A stretch of DNA of 64,000 nucleotides from Epichloe hybrida. Its lineage: Eukaryota > Ascomycota > Sordariomycetes > Hypocreales > Clavicipitaceae. Positions 31,690 to 41,419 of this stretch are shown piece after piece; the first letter of the stretch is position 1, and each line of letters begins with the position of its first letter. The translations under genes and the position numbers were made by a program. The notes under the pieces are model-generated. The model searched no databases and was not told where the DNA came from. It worked only from the letters and a program-made list of their open reading frames with translations. Location: contig JAFEKR010000020.1 of NCBI GenBank assembly GCA_019022495.1, positions 868,001 to 932,000 of the forward strand. Direction: 5' to 3'.

Positions 31690-34310
31690 ATGAATCGTTT
31701 GCGCAGCCTCTATCGTCGGAGATTCACATCAGTCGCTCTTGTTCCCGGCAGCTTCATTGTTTTCCCCGGTCGAGGCTACAGCACCGCCGCTATGGAGTCA
31801 TTAAAAGTTCACAACTCGCTCAAGCCAGGTCCTCCTGTGCCTTTTGTGCCCATGGAGCCTGGCAAGGTGTCATGGTACGCATGCGGTCCTACGGTTTACG
31901 ACAAGAGCCATCTGGGCCATGCTCGAAACTATGTGTCCAGCGACATCATTCGGCGCATCATGATGCATTACTTTGGTTTCAAAGTCAACTATGTAATGAA
32001 CATGACCGATGTTGACGACAAGGTATGGCAGGTTTCGGGTCCAGCCAGCGTTCAGCGGAACTAACAGGTCCAGATCATCATCAAAGCTAGAAGACAACGG
32101 TTGTTGGACCTGGAAAAGAAGAAAAAGTACTCCAAGCAAGATCTTCATGAGCTTGGTCTTGCTGCTTTCCGCGCCTATGCATCAAGCAACCTGTCACTCC
32201 TGGCAGACGACGCTTCCAAATTAGACGAGACCGATTATACCAAAAGGCGAGACGCCGCCTATGGACGAGTTTTATCGGGTGGGACGCTCTCTGGCGATGG
32301 CAAACCTGGCGACCCGGAGGCCAAGATCAAGATGCATCTCAGCAACATGGATGCTGCTGCCGAGGCTCTCAAACAGGACGACATCTTCCCCGGCGCCGAC
32401 GAGGTCCTCCTCCCTTACCTAGATTCGTTGTACAAGGATACGATCGATACCAGTGACCAGACCATGTTTACGGACCTTACTCAACGTATGGAGGCTTTAT
32501 TCCTGGAGGATATGGACAACCTCAACGTTCTACGCCCCGATGTCATCACTCGTGTCACCGAGTACATGCCGCAGATTGCTAAATTTGTCGAGCAAGTTGT
32601 GGATAAAGGTTTTGCCTACGAAGCAGAAGGCTCAGTCTATTTTGACATTGGCGCTTTTGAGAAAGCTGGCAATACATATGCTCGCTTGCGGCCCGAAAGC
32701 AAAAATGACAAAGGTTTGCAGGAAGAAGGTGAAGGCTCCTTGTCGAAGAACCTGGGAGGCAAGCGTGGCCCGGGAGATTTCGCTCTTTGGAAAAGATCCA
32801 AGGCTGGTGAACCTTTCTGGCCGAGCAAATGGGGTGAAGGTCGACCAGGATGGCATATCGAATGCTCCGTCATGGCCTCTGACGTTCTCGGCTCTCGCAT
32901 GGATGTTCATTCTGGAGGCATAGACCTGGCTTTTCCTCACCATGACAATGAGCTTGCTCAGAGTGAGGCTTACTTTTGCGAACGCGACAAGGGTGAGCAC
33001 ACTTGGGTCAACTACTTCCTACACATGGGTCATCTTTCTATCTCGGGCTCCAAGATGTCTAAATCCCTGAAGAACTTCCAGACCATTGCAGATGCACTTG
33101 CCACCACATACACGGCGAGAAGCATGCGCGTTGTGTTCTTGATGGGCAGATGGAACGACGGCGTTGAGATCTCGCCGGATATGCGCGCCCAGTCCGACAA
33201 CTGGGAGTCCGCCATAAGCGTATGTGTTTGCCCCCCGCTCGTAGCATCAAGAAAGCCTCTCTGCTGACAGAAGCACAGAATTTCTTCACGAATACCAAGT
33301 CCTGGCTTCTTGAAGCTGGGATCAGTGATGGCGTCAAGACATTGTCCATAAGCAAAGATCAACCCCCCACTGGCCTTCTCGCCGACCTAGATCAGGCCAA
33401 GAAGGACGTGGAAGCTGCGCTGACCAACTCGTTTGACACCCCTCGAGCCATGCTCATTCTCCTCAAGTTGGTCAATACAGCCAACGTCTACGTCAAGGAG
33501 AACAAGGACTTTGAACTTGCTCAAGTTGAAGCCGTCGCGCGATGGATCACCAAGATGGTTGGCATTTTCGGCTTAGACTCCAACGCCAGTTTTCCGTATG
33601 ACGGCCTGGGCTGGGCCTCACCGATCGCCGCCGACGTAGATCCTAAACAGGCAGTAAAACCCTACGCCGAGGTGCTCGACTCTGTCAAGACTGAAGTTTC
33701 CGCATTGTCATTGTCCAGCGAGGCCCTCCCCACTTTGCTGTCCCAAGATCCCTCCAAGGACTTTGAATCCACTGCGTCTACCGGCACTCGCGACATTGAG
33801 AGACTGGCTCTTCCCTACCTGCGCGTAGTTTCACAGATCCGTGATGAGCTCCGTCGCATTGTCTCATCACAGACGCCCGAAACAAGGCGTGCCATTCTCG
33901 CCATGACTGATCGAATCCGTGACGCGGATCTCACCAACCTCGGCGTCTATCTAGATGACCGCCCGGACAACCAGCCCTCACTGATCAAGTTCATCCCTGC
34001 AGCCGAACTCATCCGCGCCAGGGAAGAGAAGGCAGCACGCGAAGCTGAGAAGGCCGCCAAGAGGGAAGAAGCAAGACTGGCTCGTGAAAAGGCCGAGCAG
34101 GAAGCCAGAGAGAAGGCCATGGTACCTCCAGAGGAGATGTTCAAGAAGGACGAACGATATGGCGTCTGGGATGAGACGGGTATGCCAACCAAGATGAAGG
34201 ATGGAAGCGACGTGCCTAAAAGTCAATTGAAGTCGTTGAAGAAGATGTGGGAGAAGCAAAAGAAGGCGCATGACGAGCTCAAAGCCAAAGGTGGACTGCG
34301 GAAGTCATGA
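31690..34310 (+). CDS. CRS1: Cysteinyl-tRNA synthetase (probable dual cytosolic/mitochondrial forms)
   Basis: Three exons: 31690-32022, 32074-33219 and 33279-34310 (introns of 51 and 59 bp). Class I synthetase charging tRNA-Cys. It has the zinc/HIGH region [29 protein letters not shown], the [18 protein letters not shown] region with Cys/His zinc ligands, [11 protein letters not shown] and the KMSKS loop [10 protein letters not shown]. The C-terminus has the eukaryotic extension, ending in a charged coiled coil ([18 protein letters not shown]) and a Lys-rich tail. Two in-frame starts exist: ATG 31690 gives a 34-residue Arg-rich, acid-free presequence; ATG 31792 ([10 protein letters not shown]) gives a cytosolic form. 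About 836 aa from the first start, allowing for the three exons. Confidence 0.95.
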
Positions 34311-34761
34311 ACATTGAGTGAACTTTGCATCGGGAATAGCAAACCAATTTCGGCAAACAAATAGCAACTCGATCGGCATATCAGCCCCTTTAACGGCGCG
34401 GTGTGTCCTCAATGTCATATCCTGGTCCCGCCCAGTGCAACCCCGAGACTCAGCTCCCAATGCATGTCAGATCTGGTGCAACGCACCCGGTCTTGACACG
34501 GGTCATTCCCAGTTCCATCTCTCTCGCGTCTACTCCGTAGACCGTCAAGAATTATGGCTTTCATGTACAAAATATTTGAATGTTGCTTAATACATTGTAG
34601 GTACTTATTATTCTGCGGGCCGATTCACCCGCAAACTCAGCAGGCGATGAATGCGGCAACGAGGGTTGTCGATCGAGTGTACATAACCAGGGGTTCTTTG
34701 CATCCGGATCTTCAACTTGAATTGGGGGGGGGTTTTTTCCCGCTCAATTTTTGCTACGAGA
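34311..34761. other. Upstream region of the P450 gene
   Basis: Between the synthetase stop and the P450 start. No gene is seen. It has a TACTCCGTA motif at 34531-34539 and a G-run near 34725-34733. Confidence 0.5.
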
Positions 34762-36575
34762 ATGGGCTCCTCCATCATTGTCCTCTCCCTGGGCATTCTC
34801 GCCATTCCAAGCCTGCTCTACTCTCTCGTGCGACATCTAAGTAAACATGGTGAGCTCTCGTCGCAAGTCCGTCGCTTTCCAGGGCCGAAGCAAGTCCCCT
34901 TTGTAGGGAGGGTGCACGACCTCCCGAAGCGGTCGTTGTGGTTGAAGTTTCATGAGTGGGCGGGCATGTATGGTCCCATCTATGAGACGTCCATGATGGG
35001 GCAGCGGTTCATTATCATTTCGAACGAAGAGATGGCGAGGGAGGTGTTGATTCATAATGGGAATCACTTCGGTGGGAGGGTGCAGATTCGGGCGTTGATC
35101 GATCACAAGACGTCGCCTACGTATGTTGCGCTGCAAGATCGGAACGGTTAGTTTGTTTCGGCGTCGGACCTTTGCTTCGAAACGTTTCTTATTCTTTCAC
35201 ACATTTTTCTCTTTTTTTGGGGGGTTCCCCGTCGCGATGACTCATTGGAGTCTGATTTCGGTACAAGAGCAGACAGCTGACGAAATTATCAGAAACGTGG
35301 AGGGTGCAAAGAAAATGGGTTCACGCCGCCATGGCAGCGGCGTACCAGGACAACTTTCATGGGCGGATAGAAACCGAGCTGAAGCGGTTCGCTATGATGC
35401 TTCTCTTGGATCCGGCCAAGTTCCATGCGAACACGCGAGAACTTACCGGGCGGATCATGAGTACGCTGGCGTGGGACGATGCGCCATTGGGACCAAGATA
35501 CGGCGAGCATGCCATGGAGACGCTGACGCAAATGTCTGTCTCCGGGCCCATCGTCAACACCGTGACTCCGATATGGTACATTGCTGAGTTCCTGGGGCAC
35601 AATCCCTGGAGGAAGTTTGAGGAGGCGCGGGAAGCAAAGATGAGGGCTTGGTGGGCTGACAGTCTGCGCGTGGCCAAGAAAAGGTTCCTCGACGGAGAAT
35701 TGCCCCGAGATACGTGGTCCTACCGATACTGCGACCAGCTTGTTTCCGAAGGCAACGAGACTCTGGAGCAAAGCCCCGATGACGAAAACTTCGCCGCCTG
35801 CATGCTGGGGTTTCAGTGTATGGTCGGCGTCATCACTGCGGCCGGCCCGTTGCAGTACTTTCTGATGTGCATGGCCCTGCATCCGGAATGGTTGACCAGA
35901 GCTCAAGGGGAGATTGATCGAGTGTGTGGGCGTCGTCTGCCGACTATACAGGATTTTGAACATCTGCCTACTATGAGGGCGTGCGTGAAGGAGACTTTGC
36001 GATGGAGATCGACGGTGCCACTGGGTAAGTTCACGTTCCCAATGCCTCTCTACGTTGGCCAAAATTGATAGTGTTGCAATCTAGGAGTTCCTCATCTATG
36101 CGAGACGCCGACCGAGTACATGGGCGTCCCCATCGGAAAGGACGACATCATTCTTGCCTGCGAATGGTCGTTGAACCGCGACGAAGTCGTGTTCCCTGAT
36201 GCTGAGAACTACCACCCAGAGCGCTGGCTAGAACCAGGTTGGCCGACATACATGGAGCCATTATCACGATATCCCAATCTTCGAGAAGGTAAAGCAATGC
36301 ATACATTCGGCTGGGGTCGGAGATCCTGCCTTGGTCCCTCCCTCATTGATTACGAAATGTTCATGTTCGCAGCCTATGTCTGCTGGGGATTCGACTTGTC
36401 GTTGAAGAAATGCCCCGTGACAGGAAATGACATCACTTTTGATACGTATTCGAGCAATTCGAGAGTCATCTTGGAACCGAATTCATGGCCGATGGATGTA
36501 AAGCCAAGGAATGGCGAGAAGGTCGAGGCAATCATGAATAGTTATGAGAATGTTCAAGGGGAAGTGAGGGTTTGA
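34762..36575 (+). CDS. Cytochrome P450 monooxygenase, microsomal
   Basis: Three exons: 34762-35146, 35293-36024 and 36085-36575 (535 aa). Introns are 146 and 60 bp with consistent phase. An N-terminal membrane anchor (GSSIIVLSLGILAIPSLLYSL) is followed by the Pro-rich hinge RRFPGPKQVPFVGR. The C-helix reads WRVQRK. The I-helix region is atypical (MVGVITAAGPLQ in place of the common AGxDT). ExxR is KETLRWR, the PERF-like motif is HPERWLEPG, and the heme loop is FGWGRRSCLG with the Cys ligand. The substrate is unknown; it vaguely resembles fungal P450s of the O-methylsterigmatocystin oxidoreductase type. The adjacent genes do not form a recognisable biosynthetic cluster. Confidence 0.92.
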
Positions 36576-36893
36576 CAGAGGTTTGGCCTCACAGATCCTT
36601 TCCGGCGCAGCACAGGCATGACAGCCGTCAAAATACGCATTAACATCTTTCGCAGCTGTCAACACAAAGAAGTTACCTGTAACCTGCAAACGGGTGTCTC
36701 CACCTACCGTGTTGTTTACTCCTGGTCGTGTTGGCTTTTGCTCACACTTTGCAGGCCAAACATCTCTCCCCTCTTTGCACTCTGATTTTCATTCTCAAAG
36801 CCCTGCCCAACCCTTTGTTTGATATCTGATATCGAAAAGTTTGCTTATATATGCGTTGCTACACTCCAGAAGAGCACTCTGGGTCCTGAACAA
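36576..36893. promoter_or_regulatory. Upstream region of the DUF6604 gene
   Basis: CT-rich leader-like sequence before ATG 36894. The coding frame is open from 36819 but with no ATG until 36894. Confidence 0.45.
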
Positions 36894-39677
36894 ATGCTGC
36901 TTCGAGGATCGTATCTCGCTTACAAGCGAGAGACAAGCAGGCTCGTGTATCTCCTTGTGACGGCTTCCAACGCCGTTCTATCTGTCAAGAATCTCAAAGT
37001 CAGATTGAACACAACTGGGAAAATCGACTCTTCAGGCTTCGTTCCAGCAGCTGAGCTCATCGCCAAGCACATGAAGAGCATACCTTGCGAGATTCTTCGC
37101 TTGCTCAAATCCGTCATTGAGCTTCGCATATCCCACTATTCAGAGTTTCAGCTTTGTGTCTCTACCAATCCCAACTTCGAAATGGAAGAAAGCAACAAGT
37201 CGCACAAGCATTTCATTGACGTGCTGTCGCGGACCTTTCACATTCTAGGTGGTGAAGACGGCCTCAAGAAAGAGAAGAAGGCGGAAGTGAAGGCAGACAA
37301 GAAGAAAGAACTCAACAATGAAGATTTCCAAGCAACTTTCTCCAACCTGTTTGAACATCTTGACCTTCAAAGTGTGGAAGGCAGTGACGAGGAAAGTGAT
37401 GACACATCCCTTTGCGATGGAGACGGCGAAATATCACGAACTGGTTGCGCAAACAAGGCTCTTTCCAAAAGGGCAAGAGCCGACAGGAACGGCAAGAACA
37501 AAAGAAGCGGCAAGAACTCGCGTGGGAAACCATCTTCGAAGAACAAGAAGAAGTCACCAGGCAAAGTGCCCCTTGAACAATATGGGATCATAGACGACGA
37601 TCATCATGTCGCAGCGGAACACTTCCTCGTAGCTTCTTCTATCTTGGAGCAGTGCATCGATCTCAGGCTTCAATCCCAAAAACGCTGGTGGGCAGTGGCC
37701 TACAGCACCTTTCAACCGCTTACTGCTCTCTCTACTTCAGCGCAAAGCATCGCGATGATCCAAAGAGCGCACAAAACCATATCGCTCGAGTTCCCGGGCT
37801 CTCATTCCTACATGAGCCTGATCAATACATATACGAGAGGCGGCATGGAAAATCTTCAACCGACTACGACCATAAGAGTTTATCGCGACCGCGACAGCGA
37901 TGAGTGTTGTGTGAGCATGCAAGAGACAGCGGTTTCACGAGAACCTATGAGGGAGTTGCTCATGGAGCATGCGTACAACGACCTTGTCGAGTTTCTCGAG
38001 GATTATCGAATGACGCCATCTGGAGCGCCGACCAAGTCAATGCAGGCTGAGATAAGTCAGTGGGATCCAGAGTATGATCTTGAAGCGGCTACCGATGGTC
38101 AGAGACTGGAGTGGCGGCGACTCTACACCATCAACTGGCTGTACGGTCTGGCTGGTTATTACTTGAGCACGAAGCAAGAAGTCGACGATGAAGGCACCAG
38201 GGCCAGTCTTAAAACTGGCCGGAAAATTTCGACGCCATGGGCAGATAATTACACCTTCTTCGGCTTGGGTGACTTTGCCAGGTCCATTATCTCCCTAGCC
38301 CGGAAGGCGAGTAGGTCACAAGTACAGGACTGTATACCGCCACATCTTGTCTTCCAACTTCAATGCATCGTGGACTCCTTCACTGCTTCCCGAGGATGGG
38401 CAGTAGAAGTGTCCGGGCACATTTTGGAGGTTCCGCCTGTTGAGGACGGACTACCTGAGAAGTGTGGCATGATAGGCTGGTTCAACAAAGTTACGTGCGC
38501 AAACGAATGCGAGCACCATCAAGGATTGTCACAAGCATTTCGATCGCTCACGAAGCTTTACGCGTCCTCGCAAACGCGGCATGGCGCTTTTGGCAGGGAC
38601 TCCTTGGAACTGGTTTGGCAAAGTTGGTGGGAACATCACCGTACCATCATCAAGTTGCGAAATGGCGAGGCACCTGGTCCTCGAGTAAATGGTAAGGCTG
38701 GTCGATTAGACGAGTACGGTCTTTTCTCCTTCTCTCCATTCCTTTGTAGCTTTGCAATGCTGCAGACTATCGAGCTCTTCTACAGATATACCATGTTTGT
38801 TTGGGATTCAACCCCAGAGGTAGTTCTCATCCTGCACTTGCACAATATGCTCTCCCAGACGGGCGCTCTGAAAGAACCTGTGGAGCTCATGGATAAGGTG
38901 ACGTCTTGGTTCTCGCATGATCTCTTTGGCGAGACCCGACCAACGTCCAACTTCCGTCAAGCATTTCTTGATCGCAAAGGCGCGTTGCGATTCACAAGCT
39001 TGTCTCTCCTTCAGCCTTTCCTGATCAGTATGCCCTCATATAAGCAGTTTCACATGAGCGAGCGCTTCTTCAAAACTAGATCATCGTTCCTCGTCTTTCA
39101 CGAAGCTGGTTGGGAGGCCGATGCAGTGTCACCTCTCAGAGTTTCCAACTTGAGCAAGCCGTCTTGGCTCAGAATTGCGATCAGAGCTTTGAAGAACCGT
39201 AGTCCATTTGACAGCCGCAAGCATTTCACCAGAATACCGAAAAGAGGACACGACATTGACCTACCTCACTTTGACCCTACTAGTGAGCACATTCCTGAAA
39301 CGATGGTCTTGGATCAGAGCAATTACTCTTTAGAGCGGGACATATGCACGTGTTGCCAAGCTCCTTTGTCAGGTGTCAATTTCTTGGCCGTCACTCACAG
39401 GCTTCTCTCCATATGGATCGCCATCGAAGAGAAGTTGAAGCATTCAGGGCATGTGCGCTCTGATGGTGTAGACCGAACTGCATCCTCATCGCGCAGGAGT
39501 CCCGTTGAATCCGTCGTTTTGACCGCACTGCAGGGCGACAACGACGAGCTCAACCAGTTGATGGCCGAGGTGTTTGATGAGAATCGAGGAGGGAGTATCA
39601 GCAGCCTTGCATATTTTACAGGTTTCGAGGGCCCTGAGCACGACGACGTAGGTGAGGAAGACGCGGGCTCAATGTAG
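36894..39677 (+). CDS. DUF6604-domain protein of unknown function
   Basis: A 927-aa intronless protein from ATG 36894 (M-LLRGSYLAYKRETSRL). The first ~220 residues match the fungal DUF6604 pattern: a short start, then YKRET, a helical segment and a Lys/Glu-rich stretch. A basic low-complexity region (about 195-245, KNKRSGKNSRGKPSSKNKKK) could be a nuclear localisation signal. The remainder is a long mixed region without a recognised domain, containing ICTCCQAPLSG near the C-terminus and an acidic tail. Such proteins are common, variable and uncharacterised in filamentous ascomycetes. No catalytic motif is visible. Confidence 0.8.
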   Translation: MLLRGSYLAYKRETSRLVYLLVTASNAVLSVKNLKVRLNTTGKIDSSGFVPAAELIAKHMKSIPCEILRLLKSVIELRISHYSEFQLCVSTNPNFEMEESNKSHKHFIDVLSRTFHILGGEDGLKKEKKAEVKADKKKELNNEDFQATFSNLFEHLDLQSVEGSDEESDDTSLCDGDGEISRTGCANKALSKRARADRNGKNKRSGKNSRGKPSSKNKKKSPGKVPLEQYGIIDDDHHVAAEHFLVASSILEQCIDLRLQSQKRWWAVAYSTFQPLTALSTSAQSIAMIQRAHKTISLEFPGSHSYMSLINTYTRGGMENLQPTTTIRVYRDRDSDECCVSMQETAVSREPMRELLMEHAYNDLVEFLEDYRMTPSGAPTKSMQAEISQWDPEYDLEAATDGQRLEWRRLYTINWLYGLAGYYLSTKQEVDDEGTRASLKTGRKISTPWADNYTFFGLGDFARSIISLARKASRSQVQDCIPPHLVFQLQCIVDSFTASRGWAVEVSGHILEVPPVEDGLPEKCGMIGWFNKVTCANECEHHQGLSQAFRSLTKLYASSQTRHGAFGRDSLELVWQSWWEHHRTIIKLRNGEAPGPRVNGKAGRLDEYGLFSFSPFLCSFAMLQTIELFYRYTMFVWDSTPEVVLILHLHNMLSQTGALKEPVELMDKVTSWFSHDLFGETRPTSNFRQAFLDRKGALRFTSLSLLQPFLISMPSYKQFHMSERFFKTRSSFLVFHEAGWEADAVSPLRVSNLSKPSWLRIAIRALKNRSPFDSRKHFTRIPKRGHDIDLPHFDPTSEHIPETMVLDQSNYSLERDICTCCQAPLSGVNFLAVTHRLLSIWIAIEEKLKHSGHVRSDGVDRTASSSRRSPVESVVLTALQGDNDELNQLMAEVFDENRGGSISSLAYFTGFEGPEHDDVGEEDAGSM

Positions 39678-40239
39678 AAGAATTTGTGCCGAAATTTTGC
39701 GCACCACCAGTACTGCGCTGAGTTCGGGATATGTGCGTGGTCACAAGCTTGTTTGTACATGTCGTTGTAACTGATAGAGTAAGAAGGCACTGGGAAGCCG
39801 GAGAGAGGCTTCAGAAAAGGGAAGTCAAACGCATCGGACTTACTTTTCAGGATGAAGCCATGAAGGTGCATCGCACTGACTCTGACTGAGAGGGGGAAAA
39901 GCTGGTTGTAATTGAACAACCCCTTCAGTCTTGCTCAGGTCGTGGGAATGAACATGTGAACTTGTAGACGTCTAGTACTTGGGTAATATATAAATCCACT
40001 CTATACAAAAGTGTTTCTTGTATATGCAAGTTATCGTTTATGTCTAACCAGCAGCGGTAGAGAGATGCATTCATCCAAACAAGCTTCCATTGAAGAACTA
40101 GAAGAACATTCGCGCCAGAAGCAACTTTACTTATTGAATCAAGCAAAAAAGCATCCACTAAGAAAGCTCATGACGTCCTTCTAGAGTATCTACATAGATG
40201 TCTCCATTCACTACAAAAAGATGAGCGTGCTCAGGATAT
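39678..40239. other. Intergenic: 3' flank of the DUF6604 gene
   Basis: Nothing gene-like is seen apart from the tRNA that follows. Confidence 0.5.
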
Positions 40240-40328
40240 CTCCGATGCGGGGAATCGAACCCCGGTCCCTGCGGAGTCTTCAGATCTGACTTGAAAGCGC
40301 AGTATGATAGCCATTACACCACACCGGA
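40240..40328 (-). tRNA. tRNA-Glu(UUC) with a 17-nt intron
   Basis: Folds on the minus strand: acceptor TCCGGTG pairs with CATCGGA (one G-U), followed by discriminator G. The D-arm is in GTGTAATGGCTATCATAC, the anticodon stem is CTGCG/CGCAG and the T-arm is CGGGG-TTCGATT-CCCCG. The loop reads CTTTCA with anticodon TTC at 40293-40295. A 17-nt intron (40275-40291) follows position 37, the canonical site. The mature length without CCA is 72 nt. The internal A and B boxes (TGGTGTAATGGC and GGTTCGATTCC) match RNA polymerase III promoter elements. Confidence 0.93.
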
Positions 40329-40534
40329 TGTGGGGGCACTACCCAAATCATGGGTTGATGCGGAAAACTGGTGTAATTTTATTTTATGATCCCCCCCTCT
40401 TGACTGCGAGCGCCGAAGTCAGGCAAGTTCACCACCTTTCTTCCCCCCCCCCCCAACCAACGCCATCACATCCCCAACTTGCCGATCGATCATCAAGCCA
40501 TTTCCCCCCTCCGCCAAAATTAAAAAAAAAAAAA

Positions 40535-41149
40535 ATGGCACAATCCATCGCCCACCGTCGCCTCCTCCAAGAATACCGCGCCCTCACCAACAACCCCCCC
40601 GAGGGCATCACCGCAGGTCCCATCTCGGAAGACGACCTCCTCCACTGGGAATGTCTCATCCAGGGACCCGAGGGGACGCCCTTCGAAGGCGGCGTCTTCC
40701 CCGCCGAGCTCAAGTTCCCAAAGGACTACCCCCTTGCGCCGCCCACCATGAAGTTTGTCGCAGACATGTGGCATCCCAACGGTACGTACGCGCCGGCCGG
40801 CCCCCCCTCCTTTCGAGGGATCTAGACAAAGAGACACGACGTCCCAGTTACTGAACTGACTTTTTGTGTGTCATGGATCAAATGTCCCCAAACAGTCTAC
40901 CCGAGCGGTCTGGTATGCATTTCTATCCTCCATCCTCCCGGCGACGACCCCAACCACTACGAGCACGCGTCGGAGCGGTGGTCCCCCATCCAGTCCGTCG
41001 AGAAGATCCTCATATCCGTCATGAGCATGCTTGCTGAGCCGAATGACGAGAGCCCGGCCAATGTGGAGGCGGCAAAGATGTGGAGGGAACGACGGGCGGA
41101 TTATGAGAACAAGGTTCGGGACGGCGTGAGGCGTATGCTGGGTTTGTAG
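40535..41149 (+). CDS. UBC7: Ubiquitin-conjugating enzyme E2, Ubc7/UBE2G2 type (ERAD)
   Basis: Two exons: 40535-40781 and 40896-41149 (166 aa), joined in phase at WHPN/VYPSG. The UBC fold has PISEDDLLHWECLIQGPEG, FPKDYPLAPPTMKF, the HPN motif and the active-site Cys in GLVCISILHPPGDDPNHYE. The acidic PPGDDPN insertion after the catalytic Cys is diagnostic of the Ubc7/UBE2G2 class, which works with Hrd1 and Doa10 ligases and Cue1 at the ER membrane in degradation of misfolded proteins. The A of the ATG is the last base of a 14-A run (40522-40535), an unusual leader. The tRNA-Glu gene lies about 200 bp upstream on the other strand. Confidence 0.95.
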
Positions 41150-41419
41150 ATGGGGGAGACAGGTACGTGATGGAAACGACTTGTTCGGTTGTTTTGCCTG
41201 AGGTTTGGGGGTTTTTTTTTTAAAGTGGCTGTGGTTTGTGCATCTGTTTTGCATGGTACGGCGTTCTCTAGGAGTAACAAGATTTTCTTTTGAAAAAAAA
41301 AACCCTCTCGCAACTTTTTGGCATTCCACTTCGCTTTAGTGGCATGGTAGCTCTACGGTCGCGGTTCATATCATGTTACTCATGCGCTTCATCATGCTAT
41401 GAGAAGTAAATCAACTCTA

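Noticed and set aside
35289..36062. 257-codon minus-strand frame over the P450 gene
   Set aside because: Antisense shadow of P450 exon 2, and it reads through a real splice junction.
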